A DNA stretch of 64,000 nt from Xanthostigma xanthostigma (GCA_963575645.1 OY754470.1:9866501-9930500); one strand, 5' to 3'. Positions 23,121-35,117 are shown, counted from the first letter of the stretch. Program-made: numbers and translations. Notes: a model not told the origin generated them from the letters alone.

Positions 23121-23867
23121 CGGGGGATTTTAGAATTTTATTTAATTCTTTTTCTATTATAACATTTTCATTCGTCGTGGGTTTTTTCAAAATTTTTAAA
23201 TTTGTTTTTATTTCAATGTTTTGGTAGACTTAAAAATGGAAATATCATTCGTATATTTAAAATGTTATATTAGTTTTATACCTATTCCCTTAACAGACAT
23301 ACTTACTAATATGTCAAACTGACATAAATTTTGTTATTATAACCGTTAGCCTGAAATTGGAATATAATAATGCATTACTACGGATTATTACTTTTTTTCA
23401 TTTGCATTTTTTTTCCTTCCATGAGGAATATTTAGGATGTAAACCGTTTACGTACGTCGTTTTCCTTAGTTTTAAATAAGTTTGCATGCCAAATTGATTA
23501 TACAAATGTTAATATTAAAAATTTATAATAAAATAGTGGTATTATAAAACAAAGTTGCATTCAAAATAAACGTCAAAGCTTTGCATGATATTAACTTTGT
23601 ATTTTTGTTGGTAGACATGTAAATAGAGAGAATGAAAGTTGTCAACATGTTTGACCTCTGGATATTTTCATATCAGTACGCATTTTAATTCGAGTTCTTT
23701 TACTGTGTAAATTAAAAACATCATATTCTCTTGTTTAGTCTAATTCAAAGAGCCTGTTTGTTATTTGCACTGCAAGAAACACAAGTGGAGTATATTTTAA
23801 AATGGAATAATAATTAATGTTGAAAAAACATGCATATTTTTTTGTATAATCTAAAAATGTCGCACAC
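23121..23867. other. No gene recognised
   Basis: AT-rich, with short frames only. Confidence 0.45.
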
Positions 23868-24161
23868 TGGACCAGCATAAACCAGCACAAACTGCACAAA
23901 ACATGTAGGTTTCGTGATATGCCGGAGACATTTTCCAGTTTTAATGATAACGATACATTACTAGCACAGTAGATCGGTCCAGCACGACTAAACAGAAACT
24001 GCAGGCGACCTACTGACGGTTGTTGCTGACTACTGGTTGCAGGTGCTGGTTTAATGTGCCCTACTCCGTTAAATAACATGGGTACCTTTACCAACAAGCT
24101 TTATACCTCCGTGCTGTACTGGTCGCGCAGGTTCGTGATTGACAAGTGTGCGCGGTCTTTC
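23868..24161 (+). repeat. Dispersed repeat, copy 2 (partner at 12775)
   Basis: It is the intact-site partner of 12775-13281, lacking the MITE there. It starts CACACTGGACCAGCATAAAC and ends in CAGGTTCGTGATTGACAAG. A 120-codon minus-strand frame overlaps it, but is not supported as a gene. Confidence 0.7.
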
Positions 24162-24989
24162 AATGTGCGTGAAGTGATGGCGGGACTGGCTGCGCCGCCT
24201 GGCAGCTCAGTATGATACAATGCCCCGCTACGACTCCACCTTCCGCGGCTACCAACATACTAGTGAGGCGCGACAAACAGTCGACAGTCAGTTTGTAGCG
24301 ACGCCACTTGCTGCCGTAATCTAACAGACTCCATAGCATTCGATGATCAATGACGAGCTGCGTAACCGGTGTCGTAGGTGGCTGCGCTGCCTGGCAGCCT
24401 AGTGTAGTAAAGGTCTTGGAGTAGAATTGTAACGAATGCTAAAGCGTATGCGAAAGAAATCATATCATATTGCAAAAGCAAATGTTAAGAAATTGCGGAT
24501 GCAAATATTCGTTATAAATCCTACATTTAAGTTGACAATACAACCCTGCGCAAATCACAAGAGATTTAGCGGAGTTGTGTGCGAGTTGTTTGTTACAGTT
24601 ACATAAGTTGTGGGAAGCTGGAATATCTTAATCGAGTGCAAAGCACAGATGGTTATTAGATACGTTGAGCGTTGCTCGTTTTGAAATCTTTGTTGTAGTG
24701 ACGTATTAGTTTTGTTTTACCTAAATAAAGCCGTGCACAAAGTTAACTAATTTAGAGCAGAGTTTGAAACTGAACGATTTCAGGGTGTGCCTTCATGAAA
24801 CGTTGACAGTTGAGCACTCAGACACATTTAATGACAATGAAAATTATTATAAATAAAATAAGAAACTCGACTGCACAAAAATGAAACTAGTTCACATGTT
24901 CCTTTTTGATGAATTCCAGTCCTCCTTCAAATTATGATCATGGTGTCAGAATGATATCTAGAAACTCTTTGAAAAAATTACAAAAGTTA
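24162..24989. other. No gene; moderately GC-rich start
   Basis: GGCTGCG(C)CGCCTGGCAGC occurs at about 24187 and, nearly identically, at about 24382 in the same direction, so a 200-bp tandem-like duplication or two related repeats lie here. The rest is unremarkable. Confidence 0.4.
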
Positions 24990-25755
24990 TCTATAGGTAC
25001 TAATATAATAAGCTGGAGAGTTTGTTTGTTTGTTTGGTTGGTTGAACGCGCTAATCTTAGGAATTACTGGTTCAAATTGAAAAAAAAAAATTTGTTGGAT
25101 ACCCCATTCATCGAGGAAGGCTATAGGCTACATAATATCACGCTACGACCGATAGGAGCGGAGCATCAATGAAAAATGTTGCAAAATGTACCTCAAAAAT
25201 AAGCTTCTATTCAGGTGAAATGCCATAGCTAAATATACTCATATTAGCGTTGCACATTCACAAGCCCGGTTGGCTCAATCGGTAGAGCATGCGACTGTTA
25301 ATATCAGGGTCGTGGGTTCGAGCCCAACGTTGGACTAATGTATTTTTAATTTTTTTTTATTTTCTACATTGCTTTCTTCTAAAGCTTACATTTAAATTTG
25401 TTTTATATTTATTTACGACTAATTAAAATTAAATAAATCTAATTAATAGCTCATTTGAAAACTGTTACAACTATAGGTATCTATATAAAAGTAATTTTCC
25501 TACAGTGTTTTCAATTAAATCTTTATTATATTTTATTAATTACAGTAATTACTGATTTAAAAGAAATTTATTTCGATACTTAAAAAAAGTATAAATACTG
25601 CTATTTATGGACAAAAACTTTTGAACGGTACTCCGATTATCATGAAATTTGGACACAACATTCGTCTCGGTAAACTAAGATGAATGTGCGTACTCATGTC
25701 CCTCCCTTCCCCATTCGTTCTTTTGCACCCGAGTGAAACCGGGCGTGACCGCTAG
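24990..25755 (+). mobile_element. Helitron-like element, intact-site copy
   Basis: It begins A|TCTATAGGTACTAATAT and ends GTGACCGCTAG|T. It shares with the 4041 copy the TTTGTTTGTTTGG stretch, the AGGCTATAGGCTA motif, the tRNA-like insert and the tail AGTGAAACCGGGC. It lacks the hAT insertion of the 4041 copy and so provides the empty site. The 88-codon frame at its 5' end is a by-product. Confidence 0.75.
25264..25335 (+). other. tRNA-Lys-like pseudogene inside Helitron
   Basis: A 72-nt relative of 4377-4448 with the same changed anticodon position (TGTTAAT loop) and the same GGGTCGTGGGTTCGAGCCC block. Its acceptor 3' strand has decayed (GTTGGAC), and the anticodon stem keeps two mismatches. 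Confidence 0.7.
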
Positions 25756-25894
25756 TAAAGTTATAAGCTAGCTGTTCGATTCTGTTTTAAATTTGGTAAA
25801 AGTTTATTCCAAAAAAAATGTCTGTTGCTCGTTTTTCTTACTTGTTTGCACAATATTATAATTGTTAGTAGAAGTTTTGTTTCAAAAATATGTA

Positions 25895-26142
25895 TTGAAG
25901 GAGATTTATTTGGTTGAGGAACAATTGAAAATAAAGCTTTACCAGAGTATCGCTTGTGACCAACGTTTCGAAAAATATATTTTCATCTTCAGGGCCTCAA
26001 TGCAAAATACACTGTAACTAGTATTTAAAGAATAAAGTATGCTATTATTATTATTATTATATTTTTCGTAACGTTGGCCACAAGCAATACTCTGGTAAAG
26101 CTTGTTTTTCAATTGTTCCTCAACCAAATAAATCTCCTTCAA
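25895..26142. mobile_element. Fold-back element, Penelope-like family copy 2
   Basis: The arms begin TGAAGGAGATTTATTTGGTT and are inverted at the right end. On the minus strand the left arm carries CTGAAGA (25986-25992), a short hairpin and then GAAAC (25965-25969). The loop region has an (ATT)n run. Confidence 0.75.
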
Positions 26143-26499
26143 CACAATATTATAGCTTTTTCATAAAACAAAATCGAACATTTAATGTTCATTTTTAAGC
26201 CGAGGAAATGGGTTTGTTATTTTGTTAGTTTAGAACTGTGTACACGCCCTGTACGTATATATTTTTAAACCTGTAGCCCAGTGCTGCATACACACCTCAA
26301 GCAATGTTGGTTCCGGAGTACTCTAATACAAGTTTCTCGGAAGTGACCCCATTATCCCCGGAGTGAGTTGCACACGCCGTTTTATGTACACAAAATTTGT
26401 AGATTGTAGAGGGTCAGTTTTACGTTTACCGCATAGACCTACGAAAGACTACAAAAGACTAAATGCACAGTTAGATCTAGCTAAAGTTTGCTATTATAA

Positions 26500-26625
26500 T
26501 TGTTACTCATTGTTACAATGCTATATATATATAAAAAAAATAGTTTCAATAAATGTCACCGTTGGAACTCTAATCCGAATCTTCCACTATCGCGGCGGCT
26601 AAGTTAATATTTACTCTATAGTGAC
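26500..26625 (-). repeat. Fragment of tRNA-containing 310-bp repeat
   Basis: It contains CATTGTTACAATGCTAT, AATGTCACCGT and CCACTATCGCGGCGG, matching the minus-strand copies at 31587 and 32002 with considerable divergence. Confidence 0.7.
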
Positions 26626-26763
26626 ACTTTCAAGTGGTCATTGGAAATCGCATTTGAATTTGCATTTTTGAAAAACGATCGTGTACAAGTCAAATTTTCG
26701 GACAATGCGTAAAAACCTAATTAGTCAGGGAAAAACTACAACATTCCAGCCAATTGGGCGATT

Positions 26764-27372
26764 GGACCATTTCAACTTTAAAAATAGTGACAGTTGACAT
26801 CTCGTAATAAAGAAAATAAAGTTTCTGTTAACGCGTGCGGTGACGCGGGTAATGACTAGTATTAAACATTATGATATGCAGGGTTACCTATATAATAATA
26901 TGTTATTACGTCATTTAAAAATTAACCGAAACATGCCTGTCAGCTACTAATTTCTTTTTGACAGATCTTCAGAACTGCTGATTTTTTTCTTATTTTCGAA
27001 ATATTTTCGAAACTATAAACTTTAAAAACAAATTCTTGTACAAAACTTTCTTGTAAAAATTAATATAATAATATACTTACTGTTATGAAAAGTATACCAT
27101 CATTATATAAAAAAGACGTTATATATCTCTTCTGCGCATTTTTTCCCAAAATATTTTCCCCAGAAACAATAAAGCTCATCATGTTAGCATATCAAACATC
27201 CTCCCAAAATTTGGTTTCAATCTGCTCATCCGTTTGAGCTGTATCGTGTACACAAACAACGCAGATCTTTTCCAAAAATTCAGGGAACCTCAAAACGAAA
27301 AATATTGTAAAATTTTGAAAAGTGAATTTTGGCCGAAATTAGTGCCATTTCAACACGTGTGGCGTTGGAACT
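26764..27372 (+). repeat. GCGCATGCGC-type repeat, copy 3
   Basis: It has the same order of blocks as 19218-19762, from GGACCATTTCAACTT to GGCGTTGGAACTAAAAG. The palindromic core is truncated to TCTGCGCATTTTTTCCC in this copy. Confidence 0.75.
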
Positions 27373-27767
27373 AAAAGAAATATAATTGCGTGGATTGCGC
27401 AAATATCGCGTGTTGACTTTAAGACACATACATTTAGATGTTTCTATAGCTTTGTCAGCTCTAAAACACGTTTTACACTAAAACGTTCACTTCACTGTTA
27501 TAAAATATCTACGCTGGAAAAAATTCAAGATAAATGAGAGTAAAATTCATCTTTTGTCGACGTGTCGTGAGCATTTCATGTCATTCAACGAATACTTCTT
27601 CTTTGAAATTTGTCTTTACTCGCTTTCGATACAGCTACACGCCATGTTAATAAAATTTTTACTGCTATACCTGTTTACTATATAGACAGGCATTAAATTT
27701 ATTGATTAAGGCGAAACATGATCCCAATCTAATGCTTTGATAGATTAAAGCAAATGTTAGGAATTAA

Positions 27768-28439
27768 AGCGGCCTACACACCTTGATACAAGCTGCGATG
27801 CTGGTATCGACTCTTATGTTTTATGATGCAAGTAGCAGTGTGTGTAGTACTGAATCACGTATTTGGCATCAGTTGCGGTTTGCAGCGATGCAGAGTCTGG
27901 TATCCCATTTTGGTCAGTGAGCCACGACGCCGAGTCGATGATGCTGATGCAAGTTTCAGCGTTTATAGGATTGCGTCGATGCCAAGACGATATTAATTTA
28001 TTTTCCCGCGCCATTTTAGAGGTTACTTTGTTGTTTGTGTGTGTAAGATGGAAAGTGATCGTGTATTTTGGTAAGAGTTCATAAACATTTATCATCTTTG
28101 GAATACAAATGTACTTTTAGCTCTTCCAATAAATTTGCGTTTGAATAACGTTTTCTTTCTATAAACCATCTTTTTGACCATTTCCTTTTTTTTCCTTTTA
28201 TGGAGTATAAAAAGTGCCCCCACTACTGCTAATAAAACTGGTGTTGGCAAAACGTACCTCATTTTATTCGTCAAGCACTAGGTGCCTAGAAAAAACATAA
28301 CCTACTATTCTTGTGTTGCATGAACATGGGAGTCGATTCAGGCATCGCAATAGGTTTCGATTTAAGTACGCGTTTATGCAACTGATGCAAGTTTCATGAA
28401 ACATAGAGTCGATGCCTGCATCGCAGCTTGTAGGCCGCT
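27768..28439. mobile_element. 672-bp Harbinger-type MITE
   Basis: The ends are AGCGGCCTACA and inverted TGTAGGCCGCT (with one change), followed inward by AAGCTGCGATGC and ATCGACTC blocks. A TAA duplication lies at 27765-27767 and 28440-28442. The interior is rich in inverted TGATGCAAGTTTCA and CATCGCAG pieces. Frames of 60-93 codons on both strands arise from the GC-rich arms. Confidence 0.85.
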
Positions 28440-28707
28440 TAAGATCAGAGATACTAAATTTAATCTTTGCTGACATTTTGATATACCTACTATATTTATA
28501 TGGTTTATCATGACAGTATCAATAAATGTCACAAAATTAGTGGTAAGAACTTGAAACTTTGCAGATATTACAATAATATAACTCTGAAAATAATAAGAGT
28601 ATTTTTGTTTGCTCAAACCTTATTTGCAAAGAGATTTATTTAATAGTTTTTTACTCGACGAGAAAAAAAGATGGGTTATGATTTTAACAAAAAAATATGT
28701 GTAGTAT

Positions 28708-29009
28708 GCGCCACGGATCTAAAAGTTTCGGAAGTTAGTCATAAACAGCATCATTTTAGAGCCGTTGATACTCCCACCACCTCTCAGCTACCTGTACTGA
28801 ACGTGCGCTCGTCGGTAATTGGCCGTGATCGCTCGTTGCCTTTGTCACTTGTCGCTTTCCTGCTTTAAAGTACAGTCGAGTACGCTATTGTCAAGTTGTT
28901 ATTGTTATTATAGTTTTGTTGAGTTGCGAGTTTGTAGTTTTTCAACAGACTGTACAAGCGCAAGTCCTCATTCGCATCTTACTTCCGAACCTTTTAGATT
29001 CCTGGCGCG
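28708..29009. mobile_element. MITE with GCGCCACGGATCTAAAAG ends, copy 1
   Basis: The left end GCGCCACGGATCTAAAAG plus TTCGGAAGTTAG is inverted at the right. Over most of its length it matches the copy at 42784-43064, with an extra segment near 28770. Frames crossing it on the plus strand are not genes. Confidence 0.8.
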
Positions 29010-29146
29010 TACTATATGTATGTATGTCTGGATATTCCCTCGTAGCTTCTAAACGGGTGGACTAATCTAATGAATGAATAAATTAGAGGTTATGGCTTAA
29101 TTTACGTCATCTTAAAAGAATGTTTGTGCTTCTCCTTGTCCTGGAT

Positions 29147-29402
29147 CTAGTCCTCCAATAGTTTGGATCTACTCATGAACACCAGAAGATTGATGACTAG
29201 ATTATCCTGAGAAATTCTCCGCTCTTATCAATGTATCCAAAGATTGTTGTAGGCTAGAGCCTCGTATTCGAACAGTAAAATGGTGGCTGTTTCGTTCTCC
29301 ATTTCGCAAAATCTACACTGTGTCGATTCCTGACGTATCCCCATTGTGTGTAGATGCTTTCTCGAGGGTGCATGACCGGTTCTAACCTTATATGACGAAT
29401 GA
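29147..29402 (-). pseudogene. 3' tail of a non-LTR retrotransposon ORF2
   Basis: On the minus strand one frame reads YKVRTGHAPSRKHLHTMGIR, then QCRFCEMENETATILLFEYE and ALAYNNLW. This is the familiar region after the RNase H domain in Jockey/R1/I-type LINEs (TGH..HLH..G, a CxxC, and DETA-like). Two stops follow IH, but the frame resumes to FMSRSKLLED and a stop at 29147. Upstream reverse transcriptase sequence is absent, as usual for 5'-truncated LINE copies. The piece is dead. Confidence 0.8.
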
Positions 29403-30202
29403 AAACGTTATTATTATTGACAACGGAAAACACAACAGAAATGAATTTGGCCTCTAGAGTTTTAAATTAAAGGATTGGCGAGTGAATTTCAAAACTAAAA
29501 AGTTAAAAGTAAAAGTTTAAAAAATTAAAGACCAACTACGAAAAAGTAGAACAAAAGCTTCTTAAATGCATAATAGTCGGATTTAAAGTTGTCAGTTTTA
29601 GTTAGGTACTTGACTACTTAAAATATTGAAAACATGTTTTCCACTTTTTCGTTATTAAACTTTTATTTTTGTTGTGGTATAATATATATTATACTATTTG
29701 CTGTGATTCTCAATATACATATTATATGCGTATTTTCATAAACGAATTTTTCAACAAAAAGTTTACAAATATGAAAGCGCGTTATGTAAAAATTTAATAA
29801 TAATGAGTGTAATTATTATTAAACGTTTTATGAAACTGTTATGTCATTTGTGTGTTGGTTTTTAGAGGTTATGAATTCTTTATATGCGCTCGTTTATCAA
29901 AACGAGATTTCAATTCAATTTGATTACGTTTTAATTATAATTAAAATATAATTAGGTAATTCACAGTGTTGAGTGACACAAAATGTTTTCAATTTATGAG
30001 TGTGGACTTAATGTTTTAATTTCACGAAGCTAATTGGCCGACTGAAAAATAATAAGCAATACCGGGTTTTAATAAACAAGGTAAGGGAATAACGAGTGAT
30101 TATTTCTTTATGTATCTAGAGCGTAATTGATGTTATTATAACAAGTAAGTGACAATCTGAAGCTTATTATTTGTATGGTGTAATCGTGGAGCCTATATAA
30201 AG
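29403..30202. other. No gene recognised
   Basis: AT-rich, with nothing beyond short frames. Confidence 0.45.
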
Positions 30203-30832
30203 TAGATCATTCCAAATACTTATTGACATTTGATTTAGTATAATAAAGAGTATAAAATTTCTGATATCTCGTGAGGTGACGCGGGTAATGGCTGGTATTC
30301 AATATGATATCATTTGTTATTCGTTGCCATGGTTACCTAATAATATGTTTCACGTCATGTAAAAATTAATCAAAGCATGACTTATTTAGTTTGTTCTGAC
30401 AGATCAAAAAAACAGCTGATTTTTTTTCAAAATATTTCAGAATCATTAAAGTTTAAATTTTTTTTTAACAAAACTTTCTTGAAAAAAAAAGTAAAATAAT
30501 AAACCGTTATAAAAAGTATCCCATTATTATATAAAAACAACGTTATAGCATGATACCTATCTCTTTTGCGTATGTGCCGATTTTCCCCAAAAACAATAGG
30601 GCTCTTCATATTTATTATTTATGTATCAAATATCCTCCCAAAGTTTGGTTTCAATCCGTTTATCCGTTTGACCTATATCGTGTTCACAGACTAACAGACG
30701 CACAGAATTGTTCCAAAAATATGTTTATTGGATGGGGGGACCTCAAAACGAAAAGATATTGTAAAAATTTGAAAGGTGATTTTTGACCTAAATTAGTAGA
30801 TACTATTTCGCACTTGTGGGTTGGAATGGTAA
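30203..30832 (+). repeat. GCGCATGCGC-type repeat, copy 4
   Basis: It has the same block order as 19218-19762. The core is degraded to TTGCGTATGTGCC. It ends in CACTTGTGGGTTGGAATGG. Confidence 0.75.
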
Positions 30833-31586
30833 AAATGTGAATCGCATCATGCAAATTTGTGCAAAACACTAGAATAAAAAAACATTAGCCTCCTGGTGCA
30901 AGTCGGATAATTAAGGTACGCGCTGAGTTTATTCAATTTTGATTAAAATCAGTTTTTTGACGTAAATTAAATGATTTTTGGAAATAAATGTAATGCAATT
31001 TATATTTCACTTACATCTACACAAAAACAGAACAAAACTATGAGGAATTTAATAAATTTCGTTTCTCTCGAATGCCATTCAAATCGTTTTTGTAAAACCC
31101 AACTAATTTCTCGGCCGTACATAAAAGAACGGTCGCTTTTTTGAAATCAAAGACATTTCAATGGCACAAAGAAAATAAAAGAAGGATTTCACACACACTC
31201 CCTATTATTTCAGAACAGTCCATACGCTTTCACATCGACTCCTTTATTCTAATGCTTACCCGCAGTGCATAAATCCTGACCACTTTACAGGCAAAATAAT
31301 GCCCTGTCTAAAACATACTCATCCATTTTATCCAGTAAAATTCCGTTATAAATACCCCACAATATCTCAACGTACGTTGTACGGGCATCTTTTCCGTTCG
31401 CGTATAACAATTTAAAAACTCGGGTCGCAGTGCTAAACCCTGCCGACAATATAGTTTATGCTAATGCAGGCAGTGTAGCATTATTATGTAAACTTAAGTT
31501 TTTTATCGGACAAAATAAAAAATATAACCTCTTAATACATTCCTAAAAATAATATTTTATTTCGTAATTTTAATGTTATTATCTGT
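30833..31586. other. No gene recognised
   Basis: AT-rich sequence. A CCGACAATATAG..GCTAATGCAGGCA piece near 31442 resembles 33990-34023, hinting at another small repeat. Confidence 0.4.
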
Positions 31587-31897
31587 ATTGTTTATAGTAG
31601 CTACTGTTTGCTACAATTGTTAAGAAACACCCATTGTTACAATGCTATCAACATAGAAAAATTAGTTTATTTTTTCAAACAATGTCACCGTCGGGATACG
31701 AACCCCGAATCTTTCCACTATCGCGGCGGACTGTGTTACATTACACTACAGTGACACAAACTATCAAACTATCATTCTAATATTTATAGCATTGGTAACT
31801 GATTTTTTCACATCATGCGAGAGCCAATTATATTAGTTAACGCTAGATGTGAACCATTACAGTAGTGAGAGCTATGAGTGAATCAAAGGTGAAATTG
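31587..31897 (-). repeat. tRNA-containing 310-bp repeat, minus strand
   Basis: A full-length copy running from GTAGCTACTGTTTGC to CAAAGGTGAAATTG. It is a unit of the family present at 32002-32577 and 61525-61840. The central 72 nt resemble a tRNA. Confidence 0.85.
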
Positions 31898-32001
31898 TTT
31901 CCTTACATTAAATAATCCCAAGTCATAGACGTCTTTTCTATATCGTCAGGAAATAATAGTGGAAACTTCTTGTTTCTTATGGATGAAACAATCCTTTTAA
32001 T

Positions 32002-32577
32002 ATTTAGATGAGTTTAGTTACAGTTAGTAATTATAATATATTGTTTATAGTAGCTACTGTTTGCTACAATTGTTAAGAAACACCCATTGTTACAATGCTA
32101 TCAACATAGAAAAATTAGTTTATTTTTTCAAACAATGTCACCGTCGGGATACGAACCCCGAATCTTTCCACTATCGCGGCGGACTGTGTTACATTACACT
32201 ACAGTGACACAAACTATCAAACTATCATTCTAATATTTCACCTTTGATTCACTCATAGCTCTCACTACTGCAATGGTTCACATCTAGCGTTAACTAATAT
32301 AATTGGCTCTCGCATGATGTGAAAAAATCAGTTACCAATGCTATAAATATTAGAATGATAGTTTGATAGTTTGTGTCACTGTAGTGTAATGTAACACAGT
32401 CCGCCGCGATAGTGGAAAGATTCGGGGTTCGTATCCCGACGGTGACATTGTTTGAAAAAATAAACTAATTTTTCTATGTTGATAGCATTGTAACAATGGG
32501 TGTTTCTTAACAATTGTAGCAAACAGTAGCTACTATAAACAATATATTATAATTACTAACTGTAACTAAACTCATCT
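32002..32577. repeat. Perfect inverted duplication of tRNA-like repeat
   Basis: An arm of about 235 bp (32002-32238) is inverted without any difference that I could find at 32346-32577, around a 107-bp spacer. The right arm plus the spacer form a complete plus-strand unit of the 310-bp family. The left arm is the 3' part of a second unit in inverse orientation and includes non-family flank (AGATGAGTTTAGTTACAG), so the flank was duplicated too. Confidence 0.9.
32375..32446 (+). other. tRNA-like 72-mer (Asp/Glu-like), probably inactive
   Basis: A 7-bp acceptor (GTCACTG/CGGTGAC), a 4-bp D stem (GTGT/ACAC) and a B-box-like GGGTTCGTATCCC are present. The anticodon loop lacks the usual T before the anticodon and the T loop is one base long. 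Copies are found in every unit of this repeat family (31587, 32002, 61525). Confidence 0.55.
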
Positions 32578-32902
32578 AGTTATTATCTATCCAACATCTG
32601 CACCAATTTTAATACACCCTTCTGTAAGTAAATCTATATCCTTAAATTAGCGTTTTTGTAAAAAATTTTAAGTACGCTCCTGTCACGCTGATTTTATTAA
32701 AATTTTAGCAGCTTTTTTTAATCATTACTAAAGTGTTACATTTCAATTTTGACATTATTTTGAGAGATTCTTTTGATATTTTTGGGTCCAAAAACATATT
32801 TTATTCTCCGAAACCGCCCTAAAAAGGTGGTCTGTTTGGGTTCATTTTAAATAAGTAAAATTAATTACCTCTTTCGAAAGTTATTGCCTGTTTTCATACG
32901 TA

Positions 32903-33831
32903 GGGGAGAATGTGGAGGAATGGGACAGTAAGGTTTTTTTAAATTTGGCGGGTGTTTAAATGTTTCAATTCGTCACAACAGATGACATATGCTGCTCAAA
33001 AGTATATGATAAATTTTAATACATGTTGAAGTATGTATGTTCGAGCTATTACAAAAAGTGTAATTTTGTGGAAAAAAGTAAGTATATGTGCCAAACTATT
33101 TTTTTGTACTGTGTAGACTATTATTACTTAAGCAAATATCTATGATAAAATAATAAATAATGAAAGATTGTAGAAGAGAATCGTGATAAATGTGATACTA
33201 TATTCATAATTTAGAAATTACAATAAACTCTTTTATTAATAGTTGTCAATGCAGGAGGTTTGGGACTTACTGCTGCAGGATGTATGGGACATGTTCCATA
33301 CCACCTACATATTCCGTTTTGCATGTTTTCTTGTAAAATGTGTTCTTATGAATTCTTGCATTACAGATATTCACCAGTATGCCATCGAAAGAGTTCGTAC
33401 TTTTTATAAATTTGAAATAGACTTAAAGCGTCGGTTTCCTGGTTTACGTTAACTTTATACTTTAAATACAATTGATAAAATGAGAATATATTTTTTTAAT
33501 TATAAAATGAATTGTGATTTTTTTTTGTTATGATAATAAAATTCAAATTTAAGTTAAATAAATAGTTTTCTTTTGAAAAAAATAAAGTGTCCCATTCTTC
33601 CTGCGATCTGTCCCAATCCACCTGCATGCAGGAGGAACGGGACGTAAGCATACTTGTTTTTATTTTTACTAAAATATCTTTCCATTTTAAGTATTCAATT
33701 AGTATGATTACAGATAACTCATGCAGAATAGTTGTATTTCGTTATTAGCTAAAATAGATTTGAGTTATTAGCATGCAAATAAAAATAACAATAAAAAATT
33801 AAAAAATGTCCCATTCCTCCACATTCTCCCC
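32903..33831. mobile_element. 929-bp TA-flanked element, GGGGAGAATGTGG ends
   Basis: The TIR GGGGAGAATGTGGAGGAATG plus GGACA is exact at both ends, with TA outside both. GGGAC/GTCCC recurs about seven times across it. The 69-codon plus-strand frame (33243-33452) shows no transposase motif, so it is non-autonomous. Confidence 0.85.
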
Positions 33832-34460
33832 TATATATTTTTCTTTTGGGGGTATATATTATATTTCCAAAAATTAAAAAAGTTCCCAAATTGTTTTGAA
33901 TAATGTGAAATATCGACCGACGCCAATAGTGTATTTGCCCTATGGCAAATACTGTAATGAATAAAACACTGGTCGCACAGCTAAATCCAGCCGACCAAAT
34001 AGCGTATTTGCTAATACAGGCATTATGGTATTTAAATACGGTAAACCCTCGCTAATCCGGTTATACCTAATTTGAATGTCGGATAGTCTGCATCAAAATA
34101 TTATTACAGTAGAGCTTCGGTAATGAGAGCAGATTACTTCAAATCGTAGAACAGAATAGGCAGATAAATAATTGGTTTATTTTTTATAAAATGTACATTG
34201 TTTAAAAACATCTCGAAAATAAGTAAAAAAAATTGTTTTTAAACTAGATGACATAGACGCTGAAGACCTCAGCTATCGAGCGTTTATAATCCACAATTAA
34301 TTATCATTCCTTTCTCCTTAGCTCCACCACTACTTCCGTCGCCCTTTTTTTTACTTTTTCTGTCGATCGGAATCAACCCTACCTACCGCGCGTGAAGTTT
34401 CGCTTCGAAAATACAATTTATTTATTTTAACATTGAATTCATAGTTTTAGTAGAATTTCT
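33832..34460. other. No gene; pogo-like end fragments
   Basis: TAAACCCTCGCTAATCCGG (about 34044) and ACAGTAGAGCTTCGGTAATG (about 34103) look like ends of the MITE family at 12841, but no complete element could be bounded. Confidence 0.4.
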
Positions 34461-34550
34461 TTTTGCACTACCTCCTGTAAAATAGCTGCTTTACGCATGC
34501 GTGCATACAGGCATGTAAAGTAACCCATTTCGCACTATCTCTGTAATGAA
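34461..34550 (+). repeat. 90-bp short dispersed repeat, copy 2
   Basis: TTTGCACTACCTCCTGTAAA through CATGCGTGCATACAGGCATG to TCGCACTA. See copies at 6720 and 59716. Confidence 0.6.
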
Positions 34551-34854
34551 AAACAAACGTCTACGAAATAACCAGTTGAACAGTAATTTTCATAAGTTAC
34601 CCTCAGAAATATATGTAAAACAATGGCAGGCGCGAATAGTAATTTTCATAAACAGCCTAATGGAACCGAAGTTAGCTTCACAATCGAACTGTTAAAAGTG
34701 TTAAAAACGTACTGATGATTAAGTGAAAATCAGATAATTGATGTAGCAAAATATACCATGTATTTCTCGTGCGTAACAATATTACGACTCGTGTGACTGT
34801 TGAAACTTACTGGTTACTCCAACTGCATTTCATACCTCGGCGTAATATATACCA

Positions 34855-35117
34855 CTAGAGGTTCCGTCCGGTTTCACCCGGGTGCAAAAGAACGAATGGG
34901 GAAGGTTGTGTCCAAATTTCATGATAATAGTTAACGTTCAAAAGTTTTATTCGATAAAAAGCAGTATTTATACTTTTTAATTTCTTTATTATATAGCCTA
35001 TAGCCTTCCTCGATAAATAGGCTAAACTTTTTTTTCAATTTGAACCAGTAGTTCCTGAGATTAGCGCGTTCAACCAAACAAACAAACAAACTCTTCAGCT
35101 GTATATATTAGTATAGA
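34855..35117 (-). mobile_element. 263-bp Helitron-like element, minus strand
   Basis: Read on the minus strand it starts A|TCTATACTAATATATAC and ends GGAACCTCTAG|T. It matches the ends of the 4041 and 24990 elements but lacks the middle with the tRNA-like part, so it is an internal deletion derivative. Confidence 0.85.

Noticed and set aside
23735..24097. 120-codon minus-strand frame
   Set aside because: It overlaps a dispersed repeat whose partner at 12775 does not keep the frame.
28671..29052. Two plus-strand frames similar to one at 42874-43119
   Set aside because: The similarity comes from two copies of the same MITE (28708 and 42784), with no codon-level conservation beyond that of the DNA.
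32375..32446. Functional tRNA-Asp or tRNA-Glu
   Set aside because: It lacks T before the anticodon and has an oversized T loop; it is part of a dispersed repeat.
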